Below are positions 36,488 through 46,587 of a stretch of DNA of 64,000 nt, one piece after another (the first letter of the stretch is position 1; each line of letters starts with the position of its first letter). Both the position numbers and the translations under genes were made by a program. The notes beneath the pieces were generated by a model that was not told the DNA's origin, made no database searches, and saw only the letters and a program-made list of their open reading frames with translations. This DNA is from Rutidosis leptorrhynchoides (Eukaryota; Streptophyta; Magnoliopsida; Asterales; Asteraceae). The stretch spans positions 720,060,001 to 720,124,000 of the forward strand of contig NC_092333.1 of the NCBI RefSeq assembly GCF_046630445.1, read 5' to 3'.

Positions 36488-36867
36488 TCAATGGCAACAG
36501 GTGGCGGTGATAGTTGTAGTGGTATATCGTCCATGACTCCTGCAAGAAAGATTCTGCAAGAAAGATTCTGGCAGCTGCAGAATTGAAGGAGTAACTACAA
36601 GAAATCGAGCTTTTGAAGTGGTTCCCTGAACCTGAAAGCATAAATCAATTTAACAATAAATATGAACCTAATCCACATGTGGGTTCGTTGTTGGTGCACC
36701 CTGATATTATAACATCAACAAGACCAGGTTTTCAAGATTCTCTATCTCTTGGACTAAACTTATACACCAAGCAACCAGAATCACAAAAACATGCAAAAGA
36801 TTCAAAGTTTGAGAGCACAATTCATGCTCATGACAAACCTGAGGTTGATACCTCACCTCATCTGTAA
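36488..36867 (+). pseudogene. Unrecognised gene fragment
   Basis: An open stretch of 84 residues (from 36613) reads MKWFPEPESINQFNNKYEPN, followed by GFQDSLSLGLNLYTKQPE and an acidic tail ending DTSPHL. Upstream, MATGGGDSCSGISSMTPARK from 36491 looks like a protein start in the same style but is separated by a stop and by a 14-base duplication (CTGCAAGAAAGATT twice, near 36541-36568). The composition is protein-like, soluble and without membrane segments. I do not recognise it; it could be a captured or decayed host gene. Confidence 0.35.
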
Positions 36868-37199
36868 AAAAGGTTTTAAACTTTTGGTCTTCTTTTGTAA
36901 TCTTTGATAAAGTTTTTTTAGTTAAGACTACTGAATAATTTGATACCTTGATTATTGTTTATCTTCTAACAAGATACGGTGGTCATGGGAGAAGTTGGTT
37001 TCGTCATCACCACTGCCCGAGCTTTCATCATTTTTCTATTTCGTTTTCCGAAAGCTGGGCATGATACGAGCAGCTTCTTTGATTTCTTTTGCTGAATGAT
37101 TATTTATCCTTTGAAAGTTTTACAGTATTAACTTTTCTACAATTTCCTGATAATATCTGCGTCACAAAAAAATACCTCTTTTCAGTAAATTAATAAACT

Positions 37200-37400
37200 C
37201 CTTGGATATAAATCTTACCCCAAGCTTAAATGTTTGAGATGTCTTTTTATGATCTTTGACCATTAGTTTCTCTTTGCTCTCATCATCATCATTTTCATCG
37301 TTATCTTCTCTGTTTGCATTCTTTAGAACTACTTTAATACTTGCACCTGTTCTTGGTATATATCCAAATGCTTCACAAATGAAACCTGAAACTGTCTCGT
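37200..37400 (-). pseudogene. Fragment of a DUF21/CBS-domain (CNNM-like) chloroplast protein gene
   Basis: The minus strand reads YETVSGFICEAFGYIPRTGA, then SIKVVLKNANREDND and a Lys/Glu/Asp-rich tail ending FKLG before a GT. This resembles, from memory, the C-terminal transporter-associated domain of plant DUF21 proteins such as At1g55930 and At3g13070, which are chloroplast envelope proteins of the CNNM magnesium-transport type. Only one exon's worth is visible. The membrane DUF21 and CBS domains are absent from the flanks, so this is a stranded fragment and not a gene. Confidence 0.6.
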
Positions 37401-37479
37401 ATTAATGATCCCCCATCCCTGTATACTTTAATCACAACAGAGGGAAAAATATAGTTAAACTAGTTAATAATTTAACAAC

Positions 37480-37880
37480 CCGGATTGTGGTGTGGGATTG
37501 CGGGAGTGAAAAAGCCTCCAGACCCGACGGGGTTACGTTCCTATTTATGAAAATGTATTGGGTCCATTTGAAAGAAGACGTCATCAACTCGATACAGGAA
37601 GCGTTTCATAAATGCTCGCTGCCATACGGTGCCTCTTATGCGTTCATCTCGTTAATCCCAAAAGTTCACAACCCGATTTGCATTAAAGATATTCGACCCA
37701 TATCCTTGATAGGGGCACAATACAAAAGTATTACGAAAATATTGGTAGGTAGATTGGCTTTGGTGATTGACAATATTATAAGCGAGGTCCAATCGGCTTT
37801 CATTAGAGGAAGGGAAATTTTAGACAGCCAGTTTGATTTGTTATATTCGTTTAAGATTATGAACACAACGATCTTATAAA
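37480..37880 (+). mobile_element. LINE fragment: reverse transcriptase start, plus strand
   Basis: VVWDCGSEKASRPDGVTFLF begins abruptly at about 37480 and continues AFISLIPKVHNPICIKDIRP, ISLIGAQYKSITKILVGRL and SEVQSAFIRGREILD, all standard plant L1 reverse transcriptase motifs. The usual KAPGPDGF is changed to KASRPDGV. 5'-truncated; it stops after ILDSQFDL. Confidence 0.88.
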
Positions 37881-38609
37881 GATTGTAATTAATTCAGATT
37901 TTGTTGGTGATGAAGTATACGATTGGAATGGAGTAAAAAAAAAAAAACAATAATTCTGGTTTTTTTATTTCTCTCTTTTTTGTGTATTTCAGTTTCAAAA
38001 ATAAGAGGCATGTTCCTCTCTTCCTTTTAAAATGTAAGCTATATGACAATTGCAAATGAAGCACGTTCTGCACAATTCATGTATGCATGATCATGGGCAA
38101 ATAGAGTACATGGTTGGTTGAGAATATCAAGGATGCCTTTGACTGACCATATCTTTGACTCTCGGACTCGGTCTCGGGTAATATGCATTCGGATCACTCT
38201 TCCCCTTCTTCGGCGAGGCTCGATTCCCGTTGAGCCTAGACTCTTTGATGATGACTCTCTCAGATAAGAACAATCTGTTGGGTTTTTATTTGGTTTCCAT
38301 TTATGTGGAAGTTTTAGCCCAATGTTCCAAGCCCAACAAATTTAGGCCCAAAATGCTTGTTGACTTGGTCAAGCATCCTAGGCATTTTTAAACTCCAAGT
38401 GTGCAGCTGGTTTAATGATTAGGTTTAGGGTTTAGTTCATCAATAACGAGTATTAATTACTTCATTTATTGTGTCCGGATAACAACCCTAATAGTTATAT
38501 CACAGAAGTATAAAACAGCAATGAAACCCTAGGGGTATTATAGTCATTTTAGAGTAGAAAAATGAGGGATGTTATATAATAATATTACCTAACTTTTGTT
38601 ATATGTTTG
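37881..38609. other. Unassigned stretch between LINE pieces
   Basis: Contains a poly-A tract (37936) and a region starting TGTTGGGTTTTTATTTGG at 38276 that looks like an LTR or a 5' flank with several AGCCCAA/GGCCCA motifs. No partner copy or target duplication was found, and no gene is seen. Confidence 0.35.
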
Positions 38610-38830
38610 TGTCTTTGTCGACATTTTATTTTATTTTTTGTTGTTTTTGGACTGAAAATTAACCCTCGCAAATCTCCACTCTACATTATGGGGGTTCCAT
38701 CGTCCTTAGTTGATCTGGAAGCTCAAAACATGGGATGCATTGCTTCTTCCTTACCTTTGATCCATTTAGGTTTGCCTGTTGGAAAGAATATGCATAAGTC
38801 AGCCAGTTGGGAACCAATTATAGGATATAC
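38610..38830 (+). mobile_element. LINE fragment: later reverse transcriptase segment
   Basis: FGLKINPRKSPLYIMGV and LPLIHLGLPVGKNMHKSASW match the region after the catalytic box of plant L1 elements. Same strand and probably the same LINE as 37480-37880; the catalytic YADD segment between them is missing. Confidence 0.82.
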
Positions 38831-38859
38831 CGTTGTTGAATTTGAACCAGGAATTAATT

Positions 38860-39235
38860 GTTGAAGTTGATGTTGTATAATCAGAAGTTGAAGCTTCATT
38901 GACATTCGAGGTTTGTGTAATTTGTTCTAAAGAGTTTGATGGATTTTCTGTTTGAGTATTTACTTCTTCAATATGATCAAAAATATCATCCACATTTGAG
39001 CTTTCATATTGATATTCATAATCTTTATCTGTAGAATCCTCCTAATTATCACTTGGTAATAAAGGTTCCGGATTCACCTAATCAACAATTCCCACATAAT
39101 CAGGTATTGCAGATAACAAACCCATTAACATCAGTCTCTTCCAAATAGAAGTTACTTGAGTCCAAGTCCTCATCAAATGGTTCATTCACAACTTCATTAA
39201 GATTTAGAATATTTGGAGATTGCGGAACGTTACCA
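38860..39235 (-). pseudogene. Unrecognised acidic coding remnant, minus strand
   Basis: The minus strand carries protein-like pieces in more than one frame: LNEVVNEPFDEDLDSSNFYL near 39180 and MDDIFDHIEEVNTQTENPSN at 38993 down. Acidic, Ser/Thr/Asn-rich. Not recognised; it may be part of a transposon or a gene. Confidence 0.3.
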
Positions 39236-39319
39236 TATTTAAAGATCAAAAGTTTCAAAAAATGCCATGTAATTGATAGCTTTGTGGTCTATGGTTTTAA
39301 TTGGCTATACGCACGATTC

Positions 39320-39460
39320 CTTAAGAAGAAGTGTAATCGGACACAATGGTTACAATCTCCCTTATATTCCTTGTAATTTTGTATCTTCCTCTTTTGTACT
39401 TTTTCTAGCACCTTGCTAGTTTTTTTTTTTTAATAAAATTTCAGCCGTTTGAAAAAAAAA
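39320..39460 (+). mobile_element. LINE 3' end with poly-A tail
   Basis: CTAGCACCTTGCTAG, then a T-run, AATAAAATTTCAGCCGTTTG and A9 form a typical plant L1 3' UTR and tail. It closes the decayed plus-strand LINE of 37480-38830. Confidence 0.65.
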
Positions 39461-39487
39461 TATTTTGTTACCCATTTGCACAACTAT

Positions 39488-39715
39488 GACTTTTTTGCTC
39501 AGTTGGTCCCTCTATTATACCCCAAATCGCTGGTTTGGTCCCTCAGTTTTTAATTTGGCAATCAGAGTCCCTTTATTATTTTAATTTTGCAATTGGAGTC
39601 CCTCCGTCAACTGGACATCCAAATCGAACGTTAACTCTCATCATGTGAGTTACACGTGATGGGTATTATCGGAATTAAATTTTTTTTTTTGCTATTTAAT
39701 AACGCCAACGGGTAA
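39488..39715 (+). repeat. Left terminal inverted repeat of the Mutator-like element
   Basis: Pairs with 40489-40709 with few mismatches. Near its inner part, CATCATGTGAGTTACACGTGATG nearly forms a hairpin with a CACGTG box; its partner has perfect CATCACGTG/CACGTGATG arms. Confidence 0.88.
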
Positions 39716-39816
39716 GTCCCCACTTTCATCCTCCGCTTTTCACTCTCTTCTCACTTGAAACCCTAATTCATTTACATAACGTATTAATCAGAAATTGGAG
39801 CTACAAATCGATAACA

Positions 39817-40171
39817 ATGGAATGCTGGTGTGGTCGACCTTGTGTAATTCGAATATCTGGCACTGAATCTAACCCTGGACGTCGATTCTATACATGTGAA
39901 AAAAAGGTAAGATTGTTTATGTTGTTTCGAATTTTATGAAATAATTAACAAGATGTTAGCATTTCCTGTTTATGTTGTTGCTCAGATCACTAGGTGCGAC
40001 TTCTTTGCTTGGTATGATCCTCCAAATACAATCAATGCCCTAGCTACACTTATGAATGCCAAAATGGAAGTGGATGAAAAGCTCAAAGATGCAGAAAAAA
40101 GAGGGACGAATTGGAAGATGATGTGTATATTTAGCTGGATTGTGTTTGGTATTTATTTTTTTAGTCATTGA
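39817..40171 (+). CDS. Small GRF-type zinc-finger protein with C-terminal membrane anchor
   Basis: Two exons, 39817-39906 and 39986-40171, joined at a GTAAGA donor and a TTGCTCAG acceptor; 91 residues. Exon 1 gives MECWCGRPCVIRISGTESNP then GRRFYTC, and exon 2 gives CDFFAWYDPP. Together these form the zf-GRF domain (C-x-C...C...GRF-x-x-C...C-x-F-F-x-W), with the Cys ligands at residues 3, 5, 27 and 34 or nearby (residue 8 is also Cys). A short charged helix follows (about residues 49-70: KMEVDEKLKDAEKRG) and then a hydrophobic segment (about 73-89: MMCIFSWIVFGIYFF), likely a tail anchor. In other proteins zf-GRF binds single-stranded DNA; the role of small plant versions is unknown. The frame is intact, so the gene may be expressed. 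It is the only cargo of the Mutator-like element. Confidence 0.8.
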
Positions 40172-40488
40172 AAAATGTCCACCATGATGTAACACAATCG
40201 TGAACAAATCAGGGTATACATCTGAAAAATGTGTAAAAAATTAAAGTTAACAAAACAATTACCTAATAATATTTAGGGTTCCACAGAATTATGAGCTTTG
40301 GGTGCATAAAACATACCGTATAATTGGTCGATAGCCTTTTGATCAGTTTCTGATGTACGAATAGTCCATGAATCATCCATTGAATCATCCATTGATAATC
40401 AATTTTGCTTTTAGGTTTTACTTCGTGGTTAACACTATTTGGAGGGATGAGTGTGAAAATCGGTGGATACAAGTGGGGGACCATACCC

Positions 40489-40709
40489 GTTTGGGTTTAT
40501 TCAGTACCAAGAATTAAAATTAATTCCGATATTACCCATCACGTGTAACTCACGTGATGGGAGTTAACGTTCGATTTGGATGTCCGTTAGACGGAAGACT
40601 CCAATTGCAAAATTAAAATAATAAAGGGACTCTGATTGCCAAATTAAAAACTGAGGGACCAAACCAGCGATTTGGGGTATAATAGAGGGACCAACTGAGC
40701 AAAAAAGTC
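40489..40709 (-). repeat. Right terminal inverted repeat of the Mutator-like element
   Basis: Reverse complement of the left repeat, ending ...CTGAGCAAAAAAGTC, followed by the second CACAACTAT. Contains the hairpin CATCACGTGTAACTCACG at about 40536-40553 with two G-box cores. Confidence 0.88.
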
Positions 40710-40718
40710 CACAACTAT

Positions 40719-41290
40719 ATGAAAAAGGTCTATGTCCAAACATCTATTTATGCATAGAAATGCATATTGATCGGTTTTATGTGTTAACATATGGACTAAA
40801 AAGTACAATGCTATTAGTTAAAATTTAAAAACATGAATCAAAAATTTTATACAATAAACATTAAATGTTTTTTTAAATAATAATAAATATTAAAAAATTG
40901 TGGTCAATGGGTGTGAATAGTTGGAATTGACCAATAGGAGAGTTGTAAAATGAGGGTTGTAAAGTTTGGTGTTAAAAATGTAAATTAGAGCAAAGTATTT
41001 GGACTAATATTTGAAACCAGTTCAACTATAAGGGCCATTATTGTAGAAGTTAATAATTTGCACCGCCTTCTCCCTAAAATAAATAAATATATTTCGACTA
41101 TGTATTATTATACTTACTTCATCACTAAAGCGCCAAAATAAATATTTGAAACCTGATCAAGCTTATGGTGCTAACGTACGGTATTAAAAATCTATCGTCC
41201 TTTAAGTTTGATTATTATAATTATTATTGTGTGTTTTAGTAGTGATTATGTATTTATTACTCCAATTTCAGAAAAAAAAAATGAAGAAGT
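40719..41290. other. AT-rich spacer with dispersed repeat, copy B
   Basis: No gene seen. Positions 40930-41150 carry the second copy of the dispersed repeat seen at 31340-31530. Confidence 0.5.
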
Positions 41291-42589
41291 TGTAGAGACC
41301 CGTCCTAATCCATCTGGACGAATACATTACATTTGATTACACCGCGAGGTACTTGACCTCTATATGATACATTTTACAAACATTGCATTCGTTTTCAAAA
41401 GACAACTTTCATTTCATCGAAAGTTGACGGCATGCATACCATTTCATAATATATCCAAATAATTGACTTAATAATAATCTTGATGAACTCAACGACTCGA
41501 ATGCAACGTCTTTTGAAATATGTCATGAATGACTCCAAGTAATATCTCTAAAATGAGCAAATGCACATCGGAAGATTTCTTTCATACCTGAGAATAAACA
41601 TGCTTTAAAGTGTCAACCAAAAGGTTGGCGAGTTCATTAGTTTAACATAAATAATCATTTCCATCATTTTAATAGACCACAAGAATTTCATTTCCAGTTC
41701 TCATAAATATACGTCTCATGCATAGAGACAAAAATTATTCATATGGTGAACACCTGGTAACCGACATTAACAAGATGCATATAAGAATATCCCCTATCAT
41801 TCCGGGAAATCCTTCGGACATGATAAAAACGAATTCGAAGTACTAAAGCATCCAGTACTTTGGATGGGGTTCGTTAGGCCCAATAGATCTATCTTTAGGA
41901 TTCGTGTCAATTAGTAGATCCGTTTACTAATTCTTAGGTTACCAAGCAAAATGGGCATATTCAGCTTCGATCATTCACCCATATAATGTAGTTTCAATTA
42001 CTTGTGTCTATTTCGTAAAACATTTATAAAAATTGCACATGTATTCTCAGCCCAAAAATATAAAGGGTAAAAAGGCAAATGAAACTCACTCTACAATATT
42101 TTGTAGTAAAAATATTCATACGACGATACTGAACAATGTAGGGTTGGCCTCGGATTCACGAACCTATATCAGTTTTATATATATTAAAACACATAATAAC
42201 AATTAACAAGTTTATATATTAATATTAATAGTATACTTCTTATATTAAGAATTTGTATGTTACATAAATATATAAATTAATTATATCTATTTTATATATT
42301 TTAGATGCTTAGTAGTTATATAACAGATTCTTATTAAAGTATTTTAATTAAGATATAATATAGGTTATTTATTATAAATATCATATATTAATGCTTGAAA
42401 AAAATAAATAATATATTAGAACTCATATTTATATATTCATGCTTTAATTTAAAATATAATTATATAATTATATTATTTGTAACTTAATTATAATAACTTT
42501 TTATTAAACAGAATAGTATCTAATATTAATATAGATGTAAAATATGTAAATGTGATTTGTTTATTAAAGTAAAATTTATAATACTAAAA

Positions 42590-42857
42590 TAGTGATAATA
42601 ATAATACTAATGATGATAATACTAATAATAATTTAAATGATAATTTTGTAATAATAATAATGATAACAAAAATATTAATGATAACTATAATAACCATGTA
42701 AATAATAATTTTATTCATAATGATAATAATAATAATATTAATACTAATAATACTTATCTTAATAATGATAATGATAATAATAATATCAATTACATTAATG
42801 TTAGTAATAATAATAATTAACTTAACAATAATAATAATTAATAATGATAATAGTAAT

Positions 42858-42905
<48 letters not shown>

Positions 42906-42915
42906 TATAATAAAA
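42590..42915. repeat. (ATA/TAA)n-rich tract
   Basis: Imperfect to perfect TAA/ATA trinucleotide repeats with CTAATA and TGATAA variants, the purest part at 42859-42905. Confidence 0.9.
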
Positions 42916-42959
42916 ATAATAAATAGAGTAAAAATTACTACCTCAAAGAAGTAGTCCTT

Positions 42960-43045
42960 AAAAATGCCCAAGTCATGGTTTGAACCCGCGACGTCTTGCT
43001 AACCCGTTAACACTCCTTAATTACTGATCCGTCTGTTGTATTTAT
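42960..43045 (-). repeat. tRNA-derived fragment (SINE-like)
   Basis: On the minus strand GGGTTCAAACC resembles a pol III B box, and upstream GTTAACGGGTTAGCAAGACG with a weak A-box-like CAGTAATTAAGGAG resembles a tRNA-derived SINE head. No body, poly-A tail or target duplication was identified, so this is a fragment at best. Confidence 0.35.
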
Positions 43046-45559
43046 GTTCTAATTAGTAAACTAACTTTCTTTTAACCAATTTTTCTGTATGTCATCTTCT
43101 TAAATAAAAACCCAATTCATCATCATCACTAATTGTGATCACCATCGTCATTATTATAATCATGATCACAACAACATCATCAAATATCATGTTTCATTAC
43201 TTTATCATAATCAAAATCATATAATTATCATCTCCATTTAATCACCATCAGAGAACCATCATTTCTTAATCATCTTCATCATAAAATTATAACAACATCA
43301 TCTTCATTAACATCAATTACACTCGCCATTAACATCATCATACCATTATCATAATCACGTATCATCCACTTATATGTTTTTCACTCGTTCACAGTTTCAA
43401 GAAAAAGGAACTAGAAAATCTTATTTAACCCCGTATGAATCAGTGGGTTTTATAACGCCCAAAAAGAAGCCCAACATTCGGCAAGTCCAAGAACAAATGG
43501 AACCCACGACATAGCAGCAGCCCAAAAATCATTCGGCCCAAATTGATGCAGTTTAAAACCCGACTAATTCATTCAATCGACCTGATATCATTTTGAGTTT
43601 ATTTGTTTTGTAACTGTCACACAGCTCGTCACTCTATATCATTCTTAACATCATGATCCCTCAAGAAAAGTATATATATATTGTGTATGTTTATAATGGA
43701 TCGTGACTAGATGTAGACCCGTTACTTTATCATTTGTTCTAATCATAAACGTCTCTTTATTGTATATAAAAAAAAAATTCACCTTTGTGATCCCACTAGT
43801 GTGTAAATGGGTGGGTATCATGGTGGATGTCGGCCTTTCTATAAATAAAAAAAATCAACAGCAATCGTATCCTTTGATTTATCAAGTGGGTGAGATGGGG
43901 TTTCGGTACCACTGGATCAAGTATAAGGCAGCTGTCAAGCAGTAGGAAATAAATCACATGTTTGTAGTTCTATGGTGATGATATGATCGAAGGACAACAG
44001 CAAAACAGTAGCAACGATACAAGTAAAAAAAAATTAGTGGTTTATGTGATGATTTGCAGGCTGTTTACATCAGCTATTAACAGTAACAGCTGCAATAGCA
44101 GTTAACGAGTAGTAGAAACAAGGATGGTTTGGTGGTACCTTGGACTGAAACAGAAACAAAAACTGCAGGTGTTAAGGTGACGGTTTAAAGTTGAAGAAGG
44201 GTGATTCATGGTGTAGGGTGGCGGGTATGGAGGTAACGAGATGAACAGATGGTGATGGTTTACAAGGTAGAGAGGGAGAGAGAAGAGAGATGGAGGGTGA
44301 TCGAATAGCATCAGGTTGGTTGATTGAAGTGAACGAACTGCAGCAAAGTAAATGATGGTGATCTGGGTTGGTTTATAATCTTTACATTAGCAATCAGAAG
44401 GGTGTTCTAACTTGATGGTTTGCGGCTGCCACATGAACCGAATATAATGACCAATTCGATTGATAGTTTGTTGGATAGAACCGAAAACAGAACTGCAGCA
44501 GTAGCTAATTGATGAGCAATTGTAGCAGTCTATAGATCGAGGTGGATTGAAACAGAAAACGAATGGAAGTAGTTAGTGATCGATGATGGGGTGGTTTTTG
44601 GCTTGGAGCTCGATCAAGCAAGAGATCAAGATGATAGTAATGAATGATTGATTGTAGCAGACATGAAGATATCGATTGTGGATAATAGTGGGATTGTGGA
44701 AGACAAGGAATCACGAGCAGAGAGGAAAAAAAATATTGTGATATATCACCCTAAATTACGCGTACCATATCTGTCTTAATATTGATCAAGTTTTGTTTGG
44801 TGGTGATGATTTGATCGACAAGGTTAAACGAGTAGGTAGGAGAATCAAGGAAAAAAAATAAAGATGAAAAGGATGTAGATTGTAATGTGGTGAATATGAT
44901 ATGTCATATGCATATATAAGTGATATACATATATATATCTTCTTGTACGTGTAAGGAAAAGGCAATGAGTACACTAATCATGAATTAGCCACAATATTTC
45001 AATTAAACACGGTACATCACTTTAATAATTTCAATTATGGATCAAGTTAAAGCAAATGAGAATGGAATATATAATGAATGTATATAAACGTGTGAAATTA
45101 ATAAGTTAGCAGCCTCATTCATGTTTCATCTTACCAACAGTTTCCACTGAGTGCTACATCGTACCCCGTGATAAATTTAGTGGCGGATAAAAGTCTTCGG
45201 ATAAATTCGAAATAATTAAATTCCTTTATTTATTTAAGTCATTATGGTATAAAATTCGATCATTAATTTATTAAATAAAATCACATCAACTGTCCCACTC
45301 GATTCTGGGTAAAATATAAAAAGTTTTAAAATTTAATAACTAGATCCTTAATACATTTTTAGTAAGCCTAAAATTTATATAACTCATTTTCGGATCTTCG
45401 TTTATTTTAAAATCATATAAGTTTGTTTAAATAACCAATTTTTTTTGAATTACTTTATATTTACATAAATATATATTAACTAACAATTTAATTATTAATT
45501 CAAATCATCAAATCATATAATACTTTATTTAATATTTCTAATTATTATATATATACCTA

Positions 45560-45569
45560 TATATATATA

Positions 45570-45639
<70 letters not shown>
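45560..45639. repeat. (TA)n microsatellite left of the foldback element
   Basis: About 35 TA units; with the tract at 46351-46412 it brackets the foldback element, which therefore probably inserted into one (TA)n array. Confidence 0.9.
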
Positions 45640-45642
<3 letters not shown>

Positions 45643-46347
45643 GCATGATCAATGGGGAAGTAACCAATCGGGAGGAAGCGGGGGGAAGCAAATTTTTTTT
45701 TTTTCGTTTTTTTTAAATTTTTTTTTTCCGGCATCAAGATCACACAAAAATATGAACATTTAGAAGAGACACTTCGTGATGAATGTTATTATTTAGGCGG
45801 GAAAACGATCGACAAAAATAACATTCAAGATAATATTGTTCGTGAAGAATATGAACGTTTTTTTTCTTCATGTTTTGTGAAGTAAAATTTAGCCCGATTT
45901 AGAGTTTAGGGTTTAGGGTTTAGGGTTTTGGGTTTATTCCATAAACCCAAAACACCAAACCCTAAACCCTAAACCCTAAACTCTAAACCGTTCGTGTTAA
46001 AAACTCAATCTAAATCCTAAATCTAAACCCTAAATCTAAACCCTAAACCCTAAATTTCTAAACCCTAATATCTAAACCCTATAAACCCTAATATCTAAAC
46101 CCTAATATCTAAACCCCAATATCTAAAACCTCAAAATACGCTCGAAAAACACGATAATTGTTATATATTACTTCTTCGAGCGTTTTCCCGCCAAAATAAA
46201 AACATTTATCACAAAGTGTCTCTACTAAATGTTCATATTTTCATCTCATCTATAATGTTCGTGAACAAAGTTTTTTCAAAAAACGAAAAAAAAAGTTTTT
46301 GCTTCCCCCCGCTTCCCCCCGAATGGTTACTTCCCTCTTGATCCTAC

Positions 46348-46350
<3 letters not shown>
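45640..46350. mobile_element. Foldback MITE-like element with telomere-like repeats at its centre
   Basis: Inverted ends: left GGAAGTAACCAATCGGGAGG and right, read in reverse complement, GGAAGTAACCATTCGGGGGG. The inverted match continues through GCGGGGGGAAGC, ATATGAACATTTAG.AGAGACA and GGCGGGAAAACG, about 190 bp in each arm. The centre holds TTTAGGG repeats (45905-45930) followed by many CCCTAAA-type repeats (45958-46120). No gene. It lies inside a (TA)n array within the minus-strand LTR. Confidence 0.8.

Positions 46351-46412
<62 letters not shown>
46351..46412. repeat. (TA)n microsatellite right of the foldback element
   Basis: About 31 TA units, ending TACATACATA. Confidence 0.9.
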
Positions 46413-46416
<4 letters not shown>

Positions 46417-46587
46417 CATATTTATTTATAATTAATTGTTCGTGAATCGTCGGAAGCGGTCGGAGGGTAATTGAATGTATGAAACAATTCAAAATTTTTG
46501 AGACTCAACCTAACAGACTTTTTTTATCGTGTCGAAATCATATAAAGATTAAGTTTAAATCTGATTGGAAATTTCCTGGTCGTCACA

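Larger units (their letters stand above)
39488..40709. mobile_element. Mutator-like element (non-autonomous) carrying a GRF zinc-finger gene
   Basis: 1222 bp with long terminal inverted repeats (about 39488-39715 and 40489-40709) starting GACTTTTTTGCTCAGTTGGT. The flanking 9-bp direct repeat CACAACTAT (39479-39487, 40710-40718) is perfect. Long inverted repeats with a 9-bp duplication are the Mutator-like pattern. No mudrA-type transposase lies inside; the only gene is the two-exon GRF zinc-finger ORF. It inserted about 27 bases downstream of a LINE poly-A tail. Confidence 0.88.
41291..46587 (-). repeat. Long LTR of a Tekay-like gypsy element, minus strand
   Basis: The left edge TGTAGAGACCCGTCC is the reverse complement of the LTR end. 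41570-42060 is a reverse-complement match to the Tekay LTR of 1-480, covering blocks such as GAACACCTGGTAACCGACAT and TACTTTGGATGGGGTT. The right edge GGTCGTCACA at 46587 is the LTR start, followed by a reverse-complement polypurine block. At about 5.3 kb it is longer than the 3.26-kb LTR of the first Tekay element, partly because of simple repeats and a nested foldback element. Its partner LTR is not in the window. Confidence 0.75.

Noticed and set aside
38276-38605. Solo LTR starting TGTTGGG
   Set aside because: No right end, second copy or target duplication could be found; left as unassigned.
42960-43045. Functional tRNA gene on the minus strand
   Set aside because: B-box-like phrase present but no acceptor stem pairing; kept only as a SINE-like fragment.
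44102-44974. Three minus-strand open frames of 62-69 residues
   Set aside because: They lie in an LTR, are Pro/Ser/Tyr-rich from simple sequence, and show no motif.
45900-46120. Interstitial telomere from chromosome fusion
   Set aside because: The repeats are short, degenerate and inverted, and lie at the centre of a foldback element.
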